A stretch of DNA of 64,000 bases, taken from contig NZ_LGRA01000021.1 of the NCBI RefSeq assembly GCF_003116095.1, forward strand, positions 2,766,025 through 2,830,024, in the 5' to 3' direction. Below the pieces are notes generated by a model, which saw only the letters and a list, made by a program, of their open reading frames with translations, searched no databases and had not been told where the DNA came from. Position numbers and translations under genes: made by a program. Positions 29,597 to 37,446 of this stretch are shown here, piece by piece. This stretch comes from Azospirillum sp. TSO35-2. Its GTDB lineage: Bacteria > Pseudomonadota > Alphaproteobacteria > Azospirillales > Azospirillaceae. The stretch's first letter is position 1, and each line of letters starts with the position of its first letter.

Positions 29597-31627
29597 ATGT
29601 CCACGCCGCTTCTCATCCCGCGCGGCACGCCGCGCGTGCAGTATCTCGCCGACGGCGCGCAGCGGGTCTTCACCTACCCGTTCCCGATCTTCGAGGCCGG
29701 CGACCTCCAGGTCTTCCTGGGCGCCGCCTTGCAGAGCACCGGCTACGCCGTCGGCGGCGCCGGGGCCAGCGCCGGCGGGGCGGTCACCTTCGCCGACGCT
29801 CCCGCCGACGGCACGCTGGTGCTGCTGCGCCGGCGGCTGCCGATCGAGCGGACCAGCGATTTCGGTGACAGCGGGCCGCTGCCGGCCGCCGCCCTGAACG
29901 GCGAGCTGGACCGGCTGACCGCCGCCCTGCAGCAGGTGGCCGGCGACCAGGAGCTGATGCTGCGCTACGCCGACACCGACCGGCCGGCCTCGCCCCTGCT
30001 GCCCGACCGCGATCTTCGGCAGGGCAAGCTGCTGGCCTTCGACGGCGCCGGCAACCCGACCGTCCGCCCGCCGGTGGACGAGGAGGCGCTGGCGACCTAC
30101 ATCCCGCCCGGTGCCGGCGCCACCGCCCGCCCGGTGCGCGACAAGCTGTCGGACCTGGCGTCGGTCAAGGATTTCGGCGCGGTCGGCGACGGGCTGGCCG
30201 ACGACACGCTGGCGATCCAGGCGGCGCTGACCTCGGCCAAGGCGGTGTTCGTGCCGCCGGGGACCTACCGCATCGCCAACACCCTGACGCTCGGCTATGG
30301 CCGGACGCTGTACGGCGCCGGGCAGAGTTCGATCCTGCGCGGCGCCTCCAACGGCTTCGACCTGATCCACCTGCCGGACGGCTACGCCAGCCTGTCCGGC
30401 CTGCGGCTGGAGCGGGGCAAGGTCGGGGTGCGGCTGTTCGGCCGCGACGGCCCCTGCGTGCAGAACGCGCTGGCCGACCTGACGCTGTGGGAGCCGGAGG
30501 TCGGGTTGCTGCTGGACGGCCACACCGACCCCAACTTCCCCTGCTACTGGAACAGCGTCGTCCGCGTGCTTGTGGCGCGGCCCGCCAAGCACGGGGTGTG
30601 GCTGACCCGCACAGGCGCCGGCGACACGCCGAACGCCAACCGCTTCCACGCCGTGCGGGTCTATTCGCTGTCGGCGCCGATCACCGGCTGCGGCTTCTTC
30701 GTCGAGCAGGGCAAGTACAACAACGCCTTCCTCGACTGCGAGGCCAACCTGTCGGCGGATGCGGAGGCCTGCTTCCGCGTCGGCGCCGTCACCGACAAGA
30801 CGCTGATCGTCAATTTCTACGCCGAGTCGCTGGGCGCGGTGCCGAACCTGCAGCTCGACGCCGGGTCGGTCGAGACGGCGGTGACCAACCTGTTCTCCGC
30901 CGCCGCCGGGCCGGCGATCCTCGACCGCTCCGGCGGGCAGTACACCGCGCTGAATGCCGGCTATCCGGAGAAGAACCGGCTGCAGCGCAGCCGCATCACC
31001 GAACTGGTGGTGGAGGCGCTGCGCTACGACACCGAGTATGTCGAGCCGCCGGCCGGCGGGGTGGTGGCGCTCGACCTGACCAGCTCGGTCTATCTGGTCA
31101 GCGCCTATGGCGGGCCGGTGGAGCTGCGGCTGCCCAAGGCCGAGGCCGCCAACGGCCATGCGGTGACGATCAAGCGCACCGACGCCGCAATCCATCCGCT
31201 GATGGTGACGGAGGTCGGCGGGCCGGGACCGGACGGGCGCAGCGTGGCGCTCGGCAACCGCTACGACCTCGTCACGCTGGTGTCGAACGGGGCCGGCTGG
31301 TGGATTGTCGCCGGCAACAGCCTGCCCGGCAACGCGCATTACCATGAGGGAAGCGGGCTGTTCGAGCCGGACCTGAACCAGCAGCTCTATCTGGTCAGCG
31401 CCTGGACCGGCGCGGTCGAGGTGCTGTTGCCCGACCCGGCGGCGGCGCACGCGGTCGGCCGCACCGTCACCGTCAAGAAGGCCGACACCAGCGGCAACCG
31501 CGTCACCGTCACCGCCGCTGTCGGCGGCGGGCCCGACCGCGAGGCGATCGCCCTGACCGGCCAGGGTCACGCCGTCACCGCCATGTCGAACGGCGCCGGC
31601 TGGCACATCCTGGGGCGCAACCCATGA
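29597..31627 (+). CDS. phage tailspike with pectate-lyase-like fold
   Basis: A 676-residue receptor-binding protein. Residues 1-120 resemble podoviral tail-fibre adaptor domains (YLADGAQRVFTYPFPI). From about residue 190 (VKDFGAVGDGLADDT) it has the start of a right-handed parallel beta-helix as in pectate-lyase-like spikes, with VPPGTYRI. The last about 180 residues contain two copies of a 75-residue unit, each starting YLVSA and ending SNGAGW. It probably recognises or degrades surface polysaccharide. Its stop overlaps the terminase start (ATGA). Confidence 0.8.
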   Translation: MSTPLLIPRGTPRVQYLADGAQRVFTYPFPIFEAGDLQVFLGAALQSTGYAVGGAGASAGGAVTFADAPADGTLVLLRRRLPIERTSDFGDSGPLPAAALNGELDRLTAALQQVAGDQELMLRYADTDRPASPLLPDRDLRQGKLLAFDGAGNPTVRPPVDEEALATYIPPGAGATARPVRDKLSDLASVKDFGAVGDGLADDTLAIQAALTSAKAVFVPPGTYRIANTLTLGYGRTLYGAGQSSILRGASNGFDLIHLPDGYASLSGLRLERGKVGVRLFGRDGPCVQNALADLTLWEPEVGLLLDGHTDPNFPCYWNSVVRVLVARPAKHGVWLTRTGAGDTPNANRFHAVRVYSLSAPITGCGFFVEQGKYNNAFLDCEANLSADAEACFRVGAVTDKTLIVNFYAESLGAVPNLQLDAGSVETAVTNLFSAAAGPAILDRSGGQYTALNAGYPEKNRLQRSRITELVVEALRYDTEYVEPPAGGVVALDLTSSVYLVSAYGGPVELRLPKAEAANGHAVTIKRTDAAIHPLMVTEVGGPGPDGRSVALGNRYDLVTLVSNGAGWWIVAGNSLPGNAHYHEGSGLFEPDLNQQLYLVSAWTGAVEVLLPDPAAAHAVGRTVTVKKADTSGNRVTVTAAVGGGPDREAIALTGQGHAVTAMSNGAGWHILGRNP

Positions 31628-33150
31628 CGGGAGACGGAGACGAGAGTTTTCACGCCTTCGTCCAGGACTGGAACGCGATGGTCGAGCTGAAGACCCCCGG
31701 CCACCACGCGCGGATGGCGCGCTGGCTGGAGGCGAATGTCGGCGGATCCAACCGGCGCATGCTGCTGATGGCCTTCCGCGGCTCCGGCAAGTCGACGCTG
31801 GTCGGGCTGTTCGCGGCGTGGCTGCTGCGGCGCGACCCCAACCGCCGGCTGCTGGTGCTGGCCGCCGACATGAAGCTGGCCAAGAAGATGGTGCGCAACG
31901 TCAAGCGCATCCTGGAACGCCACCCCGACACCCGGCACCTGAAGCCGCCGGCCAAGGACCGCGACCAGTGGGCGGCCGACCAGTTCACCGTCGTCCGCCC
32001 GATGGAGCTGCGCGACCCGTCGGTGGCGGCGGCCGGCATCGGCGGCAACATCACCGGCAGCCGCGCCGACGTGGTGATCTGCGACGACGTCGAGGTGCCG
32101 CGCAACGCCGACACCGCGACCAAGCGCGCCGCCCTGCGCGAGCGGCTGTCGGAGCTGGAGTATGTGTTGGTGCCGGGCGGGGCGCAGCTTTATGTCGGCA
32201 CGCCGCACAGTCACGACAGCCTGTACGCCGAGGACACCGACGACGGCGGCCCGCCCTTCCTGGACGGCTTCGACCGTCTGGTCCTGCCGGTCTACAGCGA
32301 GGACGCCGACGGCCGGCGCCGCTACGCCTGGAAGGAGCGCTTCGGCGAGGCCCACGTCGCCCGCATCTGCAAGACCACCGGCCCCAACAAGTTCACCAGC
32401 CAGATGCTGCTGCGCCCGGTGAATGCGGCGGAGGGGGTGCTGGACGTCGACAAGCTCGGCCGCTACGACGCCGAGTTGGACTATCGCGAGGCGCTGGGCC
32501 GCGCGGTGCTGACGCTGGACGGCGTGCGGCTGGTGTCGGCGACCTGCTGGTGGGACCCGGCCTTCGCCCGGCCGGCGGGGGAAGGCGAGGGGAAGAGCCG
32601 GGGCGGCGACGGCAGCGTGGTGGCGGCGCTGTTCGCCGGGGCCGACGGCCGCTACTACCTGCACCGGGTGCTGTATCTGGCGGTCGATCCCAAGGACGCG
32701 GCGACGGAGGCCGACCAGCAATGCCGGCAGGTCGCCCGCTTCCTGGCCGACCATCACCTGCCGGCGCTCCATCTGGAGATCAACGGCATCGGCCGTTTCC
32801 TGCCCGGCCTGCTGCGCGAGCGGCTGCGGCGCGACCGCTTGGCCGCCGCGGTGGTCGAGCAGTCGAGCCACACCCCCAAGGCCCGCCGCATCCTGGAGGC
32901 GTTCGACGCGCTGCTGGCCGACCGCCGCCTGCTGGCCCACCGGCTGGTGTGGGAGACGCCGCTGATCCGGGAGATGCGGGAGTGGCGGCCCGATGGCCGT
33001 TACCGCGGGCCGGACGACGGGCTGGACGCCGTCGCCGGCTGCCTGACCGCCGAGCCTCACCGCTTCGACCGCAGCACCCCGTCGCCCGAACGCCGCGCCG
33101 ACTGGCGCGGTGCCGGCGCGCTGGTGGCGCCGGCGGAGTGGGAGCTGTGA
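31624..33150 (+). CDS. phage terminase large subunit
   Basis: The packaging motor ATPase and nuclease, 508 residues. The ATPase part has Walker A FRGSGKSTL and Walker B-like VVICDDVEV. The C-terminal RNase H-like nuclease shows WWDPAFA with GGDGSVVAALF, HLEINGIG and DDGLDAVAG as the acidic metal-binding segments. It resembles T7 gp19-type terminases. No small terminase subunit or portal gene is present beside it. The start overlaps the tailspike stop (31624-31627). Confidence 0.85.
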   Translation: MTGDGDESFHAFVQDWNAMVELKTPGHHARMARWLEANVGGSNRRMLLMAFRGSGKSTLVGLFAAWLLRRDPNRRLLVLAADMKLAKKMVRNVKRILERHPDTRHLKPPAKDRDQWAADQFTVVRPMELRDPSVAAAGIGGNITGSRADVVICDDVEVPRNADTATKRAALRERLSELEYVLVPGGAQLYVGTPHSHDSLYAEDTDDGGPPFLDGFDRLVLPVYSEDADGRRRYAWKERFGEAHVARICKTTGPNKFTSQMLLRPVNAAEGVLDVDKLGRYDAELDYREALGRAVLTLDGVRLVSATCWWDPAFARPAGEGEGKSRGGDGSVVAALFAGADGRYYLHRVLYLAVDPKDAATEADQQCRQVARFLADHHLPALHLEINGIGRFLPGLLRERLRRDRLAAAVVEQSSHTPKARRILEAFDALLADRRLLAHRLVWETPLIREMREWRPDGRYRGPDDGLDAVAGCLTAEPHRFDRSTPSPERRADWRGAGALVAPAEWEL

Positions 33151-33199
33151 AGCCCCATCACCTCACAGAATCATCACCTCATGAAAACGGGAGACCCCG

Positions 33200-33490
33200 A
33201 TGCACGACACGCTGAACGCAAGCCTGGACCTCGCCTGGTGGATCACCGCGGTCGAACTGCCGGTGATGGGCGGGCTGTTCTGGCTGATCGCCCGCACGCG
33301 CAAGGACGCCGACAGCGGGCTCGACGATCTGCGCGACAGTCTGGCCGCCTACAAGCTGGAAGTCGCGAAGACCTACGTCTCCTTCGCGACGCTCAAGGAT
33401 GTGGAGCAGCGGCTGACCGATCATCTGCTGCGGATCGAGAACAAGCTCGATTCCGGATTCACGCCCTATGCCGACGGCGTCCGGCGGTGA
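33200..33490 (+). CDS. small membrane protein of phage cassette
   Basis: A 96-residue protein with one membrane segment (about residues 12-33, AWWITAVELPVMGGLFWLIA) followed by an amphipathic helix. Its place after the terminase gene and its size fit a class III-like holin or spanin component, but a single TM with a long cytoplasmic helix is not diagnostic. No endolysin gene is adjacent. Confidence 0.6.
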   Translation: MHDTLNASLDLAWWITAVELPVMGGLFWLIARTRKDADSGLDDLRDSLAAYKLEVAKTYVSFATLKDVEQRLTDHLLRIENKLDSGFTPYADGVRR

Positions 33491-33506
33491 CGGGACGCCG
33501 ACGGGC

Positions 33507-33725
33507 TCAGTCGACGTGGTGGATCATCGCCTGGTAGATCTTCCAGGCGACCTCGACCGACACGCCGCCGGCCCGCGCGCCGGCGGCCAGCATCGTGGCG
33601 CTCGGCTTCAACGGCACCGCGGTCTGGCCCGGCTCGCACAGCGCACCCATCGCGGACACCGACGCACCCAGGGACGTGTCGCCCGATTGGGAGTTCTTCA
33701 GCAGGGTCATGGCTACGGCGTTCAT
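33507..33725 (-). CDS. small hypothetical protein at cassette edge
   Basis: A 72-residue protein without signal peptide or clear TM, convergent with the phage cassette. It is supported by a good ribosome site (CGGAGGA, 9 bases before the ATG). The C-terminus (GGVSVEVAWKIYQAMIHHVD) is amphipathic. Function unknown. Confidence 0.55.
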   Translation of the reverse strand: MNAVAMTLLKNSQSGDTSLGASVSAMGALCEPGQTAVPLKPSATMLAAGARAGGVSVEVAWKIYQAMIHHVD

Positions 33726-34065
33726 GGCGGGTCCTCCGATGGCTTTCCTCCCCTACAGCAAAAGCGGTGCCAAGTTGCGGCGGGCGGGTCAAACCCTGGA
33801 AAGCCAAGGGTTGTAGGGTGGGGCGCCGCCAAAACCGCGGTATTCGCCCTCGCGGAAACTCAAAAATACCCGCAAAATGCCGTTTAATTTCGGGGGTGCT
33901 TTGCAAAATGCAACGCGCGACGCGGGGTTGGTTGCAATCGGGGAGTCGATCCCGCACTGCAACCGGAGGGGCGCGAAAGCCAAGCTCACGCTTGTGCTGC
34001 GGCCGATGCTGCGGCGGCGAAGCGTCTGGCCGGTTGCGCCGGGTTGGGATAGTGTCCGCCGCATC
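33726..34065. other. AT-richer gap at right edge of phage cassette
   Basis: This 340-bp region has runs of AAAA, unusual for the window, and two palindromes: TTGCAAAATGCAA (33901-33913) and GGTTGCA/TGCAACC arms (33930-33936 and 33958-33964). No coding sequence is supported. It may be the old right junction of the phage-derived segment or an operator region. Confidence 0.4.
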
Positions 34066-34440
34066 ATGACCGACCGCATCATCCACCACATGTGTCGCGC
34101 GGACGAGTGGGACGCCGCCCGCGCGGCCGGTTCCTACCCCGGCTCGTCGCAGGACGCCGAGGACGGCTTCATCCACTTCTCCACCGCCGGACAGGTGGTG
34201 GAGAGCGCCGCCAAGCACCGCGCCGGCCAGGACGGGCTGGTGCTGCTGACGGTGGACGCCGACCGGCTGGGCGCCGCGCTCCGCTGGGAGCCGTCGCGCG
34301 GCGGGCAGCTGTTCCCCCACCTCTACGGCGCGCTGCCGGCCGCCGCGGTGCTGCGCGCCGACCCGCTGCCGCTGGGGCCGGATGGCCGCCACGTCTTCCC
34401 CGCCGGATTCCCCTTCACCCTTCAGGACCTCGTGCCGTGA
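34066..34440 (+). CDS. DUF952 family protein
   Basis: A 124-residue DUF952 protein with the family features: an N-terminal IIHHMCRADEWDAA, GFIHFSTAGQVVE, and VLLTVDADRLGAALRWEP. Members are predicted glutathione-transferase-independent small enzymes or binding proteins of unknown activity. Its TGA overlaps the GTG start of pyrD (34437-34440), so the two are translationally coupled, a conserved alphaproteobacterial pairing. Confidence 0.85.
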   Translation: MTDRIIHHMCRADEWDAARAAGSYPGSSQDAEDGFIHFSTAGQVVESAAKHRAGQDGLVLLTVDADRLGAALRWEPSRGGQLFPHLYGALPAAAVLRADPLPLGPDGRHVFPAGFPFTLQDLVP

Positions 34441-35510
34441 TCGACCTGTTTCCGCTTGCCGGGCCGCTGCTGTTCCGTTTCGATCCGGAGGTCGCGCACG
34501 GCCTGACCATCCGGGCGCTGAAGGCCGGGGTGATCCCGGCCGGCCGCGGCGTCGACGACCCGGTCCTGCACACCCGCGTCTGGGGGCTAGACTTCACCAA
34601 CCCGGTCGGGCTCGCTGCCGGCTTCGACAAGAACGCCGAGGTGGTGGACGCCACGCTGAAGCTCGGCTTCGGCTTCGTCGAGCCGGGCAGCGTCACCCCG
34701 CGGCCGCAGCCCGGCAACCCGCGTCCCCGCCTGTTCCGGCTGGTCGAGCAGCGCGCGGTCATCAACCGCATGGGCTTCAACAACGAGGGGCTGGAGGCGT
34801 TCGCCCAGCGGCTGGAACGCCGTCGCGACGCCGCCCGCCGGGCGCCCGGCGTCGTCGGCGCCAATTTGGGTAAGAACAAGGACACGGTCGACGCCGCCGA
34901 CGACTATGTCATCGGCGTGCGACGGCTGGCGCCGCTGGTCGATTATCTGGCGGTCAACGTGTCGTCGCCCAACACGCCGGGCCTGCGCGCGCTGCAGGGG
35001 CGCGAGCCGCTGCGCGCCCTGCTGGACCGGGTGCTGGAGGCGCGGGCGGCCTGCGGCCTGTCGCGCAATCCGCCGGTGCTGCTGAAGATCGCCCCCGACC
35101 TGACGGTGGAGGACAAGAGCGACATCGCCGCGGTGGCGCTGGAGTCCGGCATCGACGGCCTGATCGTCTCCAACACCACCATCGCCCGCCCGGACGAGAT
35201 CCCGCAGGCGTTGCGCGGCGAGGCCGGCGGCCTGTCCGGCCGGCCGCTGTTCGCCCCGTCAACCTCGGTGCTGCGGGAGATCTACGCGCTGACGAACGGC
35301 AAGCTGCCGATCATCGGGGTCGGCGGCATCAGCTCGGGCGCCGACGCCTACGCCAAGATCCGGGCCGGCGCCTCGCTGGTCCAGTTCTACTCGGCGATGG
35401 TCTATGCCGGCCCGGCGCTGATCCACCGCATGCGCCGCGACTTGGCCGAGCTGCTGCGCCGCGACGGGTTCAAGAGCGTGGGCGAGGCGGTCGGCGCGGA
35501 TCATCGCTGA
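34437..35510 (+). CDS. pyrD: dihydroorotate dehydrogenase (quinone), class 2
   Basis: PyrD oxidises dihydroorotate to orotate with ubiquinone at the inner membrane face in pyrimidine synthesis. The 357-residue protein has the N-terminal amphipathic helices typical of class 2, FMN and substrate segments (GLAAGFDKNAE, GFVEPGSVTP), NVSSPNTPGL with the catalytic serine, SNTT, and GVGGISSG. The start is a GTG overlapping the DUF952 stop. Confidence 0.95.
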   Translation: MIDLFPLAGPLLFRFDPEVAHGLTIRALKAGVIPAGRGVDDPVLHTRVWGLDFTNPVGLAAGFDKNAEVVDATLKLGFGFVEPGSVTPRPQPGNPRPRLFRLVEQRAVINRMGFNNEGLEAFAQRLERRRDAARRAPGVVGANLGKNKDTVDAADDYVIGVRRLAPLVDYLAVNVSSPNTPGLRALQGREPLRALLDRVLEARAACGLSRNPPVLLKIAPDLTVEDKSDIAAVALESGIDGLIVSNTTIARPDEIPQALRGEAGGLSGRPLFAPSTSVLREIYALTNGKLPIIGVGGISSGADAYAKIRAGASLVQFYSAMVYAGPALIHRMRRDLAELLRRDGFKSVGEAVGADHR

Positions 35511-35586
35511 GTCGCGGGCGCCGACCGGGCTGCGTTGAACAGCCTGCGGTGAACGGTCGCAGGAACCGGCCGGCGGGGGCGTAGCA

Positions 35587-35601
35587 TTAACGGATCGTCA
35601 A
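35587..35601 (+). promoter_or_regulatory. near-consensus CtrA-like half-pair
   Basis: TTAA-CGGATCG-TCAA, one mismatch from TTAA-N7-TTAA, lies 148-162 bp before the chosen start of the TipF-like gene. Confidence 0.3.
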
Positions 35602-35748
35602 GCGGGCGGCCCCGACAGTGGGGGGACGCCCGCGCGGGATCCGTGCCACGGTCCACCCCTGCGCGAAGGCTCCGCACCCGTGAAGGTCCTGCTTGCCGAT
35701 TTCCGCCCCGGATATGATCGCCCCGCTCCCGTCCACCCGCGGTCCGCG

Positions 35749-36963
35749 ATGACCCTGCTGACGCACGCCGTCTACGCGCTCGCCTATCTGGTCGCCGGCC
35801 TGTCGGTCGGCGCCGCGCTGTGGGCGGCGCGCCCCGAGGCCGACCCGCTGGTGGCGTGGCTGACCGGCGGGCTGGTGGTGCTGGCCGGGGCGCTGGTCCA
35901 CGACGTCGTGACCCGGCTGGAGCGCGAGCGGCAGGCCGCCCGCCGCATCAACCGCCTGCACGACCGGGTGGAGGAGCTGGCCCGGCTGCTGGAGCAGCGG
36001 CTTGGCGCCGATGGCGGCGATACCCAGCCGGACGGCGGTTCCCGCTACGACGCGGTGATGCAGGAGGTGAAGCTGCTGCAGTCGCTGGTCGCCCGCCTGA
36101 CCGAGCGCCGCGCCCCGCGCCCGCCGGCCCCCGCCGCCGACCGCAAGCCCGCCGGCGGCGGTGCCACGGTGCCGGTTCCGCCGACCGCGGAGCCGCCGAC
36201 CCCGGCGGGACCGATGGCCGGGCCGATGGACGAGGCCGCGGTGCTGGAGGCGGTGCGCGACGCGCTGAAGGCCGACCGCATCGACATCTACCTCCAGCCG
36301 ATCGTCAGCCTGCCCCAGCGCAAGCACCGCTTCTACGAGGTGTTCTCGCGGGTGCGGGCGGCCGACGGCCACCAGATCATGCCCGACCGCTACCTGGACA
36401 TCGCCCAGCGCAAGGGACTGATCGCCACCATCGACAACCTGCTGCTGGTCCGCTGCGTCCAGCTGATCCGCGAGACGGAGCGGCGCCAGCACGCCATCGG
36501 CTTCTTCTCCAACATCTCCGCCGCGACGCTGGCCGACGCCGACTTCATGCGGCAGTTCCTGAACATGATGGCGCAGAACCAGGCGCTGGTGCCGAAGCTG
36601 GTGTTCGAGCTGAGCCAGCACGACCTGCAGGCCGGCGGCGCGGTCACCATGGGCATCCTGTCGCAGTTGGCGCGGCTGGGCTTCCGCTTCTCGATGGACC
36701 AGGTGACCGACCTCGCCATCGACCTCGACCGGCTGCTGCGCCACGAGTTCCGCTGCATCAAGCTCGACCGCGCCCTGGTGCTCGACCCCGCCAACGCCGA
36801 CCGCATCAAGGATCTGCGCCGCCGCTGCGCCGCCGAGGGCATCGACCTGATCATCGAGAAGATCGAGACCGAGAGCCAACTGGTCGAGGTGCTCGACACC
36901 GGCTTCGACTTCGGCCAGGGCTACCTGTTCGGCGAACCGCGGCTGAGCCGGAAGCCGGGGTGA
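35749..36963 (+). CDS. TipF-like degenerate EAL-domain protein
   Basis: A protein of about 404 residues. Two N-terminal membrane segments are followed by a charged coiled coil (RLERERQAARRINRL), a Pro-rich linker and an EAL domain. The EAL domain is degenerate: the signature is YEVFSRVR instead of ExL, ELTE is ELSQ, and the DDFG-type metal motif is MDQV, while CIKLDR and QGYLFG remain. It should therefore bind c-di-GMP rather than hydrolyse it. This layout matches TipF of Caulobacter, needed for flagellum assembly. Start uncertain: a GTG at 35680 would add 23 residues. Confidence 0.78.
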   Translation: MTLLTHAVYALAYLVAGLSVGAALWAARPEADPLVAWLTGGLVVLAGALVHDVVTRLERERQAARRINRLHDRVEELARLLEQRLGADGGDTQPDGGSRYDAVMQEVKLLQSLVARLTERRAPRPPAPAADRKPAGGGATVPVPPTAEPPTPAGPMAGPMDEAAVLEAVRDALKADRIDIYLQPIVSLPQRKHRFYEVFSRVRAADGHQIMPDRYLDIAQRKGLIATIDNLLLVRCVQLIRETERRQHAIGFFSNISAATLADADFMRQFLNMMAQNQALVPKLVFELSQHDLQAGGAVTMGILSQLARLGFRFSMDQVTDLAIDLDRLLRHEFRCIKLDRALVLDPANADRIKDLRRRCAAEGIDLIIEKIETESQLVEVLDTGFDFGQGYLFGEPRLSRKPG

Positions 36964-37139
36964 TCGTCGACCCGCTCGCGTCCCATGTCGGGTCCCCAGT
37001 CGAAGACGCTACGGAACTGATCGGGCGTGACGCCTTTCAGAAGATCGGCCAGGATGTAACGGCCCGCTGGAGACCTCTTGCCGTCCGGTGATGGATTGTC
37101 CATGGCTGCACACGCGCGGATTGGTGGATCGTCAGACAT
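36921..37139 (-). pseudogene. MazE/AbrB-type antitoxin remnant
   Basis: A minus-strand frame contains RYILADLLKGVTP and DWGPDMGRERV (about 36969-37061), the toxin-wrapping C-terminal pattern of MazE/ChpI antitoxins. The usual N-terminal AbrB DNA-binding domain is absent and no MazF toxin gene is beside it. The frame then runs antisense into the end of the TipF-like gene. I read it as a decayed fragment of a toxin-antitoxin locus rather than a working gene. Confidence 0.5.
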
Positions 37140-37446
37140 GCTCGCCGCGGTTCGTCACCGTCGGGTCTTGCCCCCACCCTAACCCTCCCCCGCTCTCAGC
37201 GGAACTACGGTCCGCCTGCCGCGTCAGCACAAAGCGGAGCTTTGTGCGAGAGCTTCGCAGGGGAGGGAACTTTTGCCGCCGCTTCGAGCGGAGGGCCGCT
37301 GCCGCGTTGTGGCGGTATTGCTGCGTTGGCCTGTCCACACCCTTGATTTCCGCCACTGCGCTTGACATCCCCCCACCTCGCATTGGAAATTTCGCGTTCC
37401 CGGATAAGTCCGGGTGCCCGATCCGGGTGTAACGCAACACGATTCA
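36964..37446. other. relic and repeat-bearing gap before thrS
   Basis: This 483-bp region holds the antitoxin remnant, a decayed copy of the palindromic repeat family (about 37169-37275), and a thrS leader with hairpin CCCGGA-TAAG-TCCGGG (37399-37414). A TTGACA at 37345 region is present but lacks a good -10. No intact gene is supported. Confidence 0.5.
37169..37275. repeat. intergenic palindromic repeat, decayed copy
   Basis: It begins with CCCCCACCCTAACCCTCCCC as in the three intact copies near 48.0, 52.6 and 56.2 kb. The centre is replaced by other hairpins, including GCACAAAGC-GGA-GCTTTGTGC (37227-37247). It ends in GGGGAGGGA. Confidence 0.6.

Noticed and set aside
25013..33490. Gene transfer agent of the Rhodobacter type
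   Set aside because: The genes match podoviral tail tube and nozzle proteins, not the siphovirus-like GTA order, and portal and protease genes are missing.
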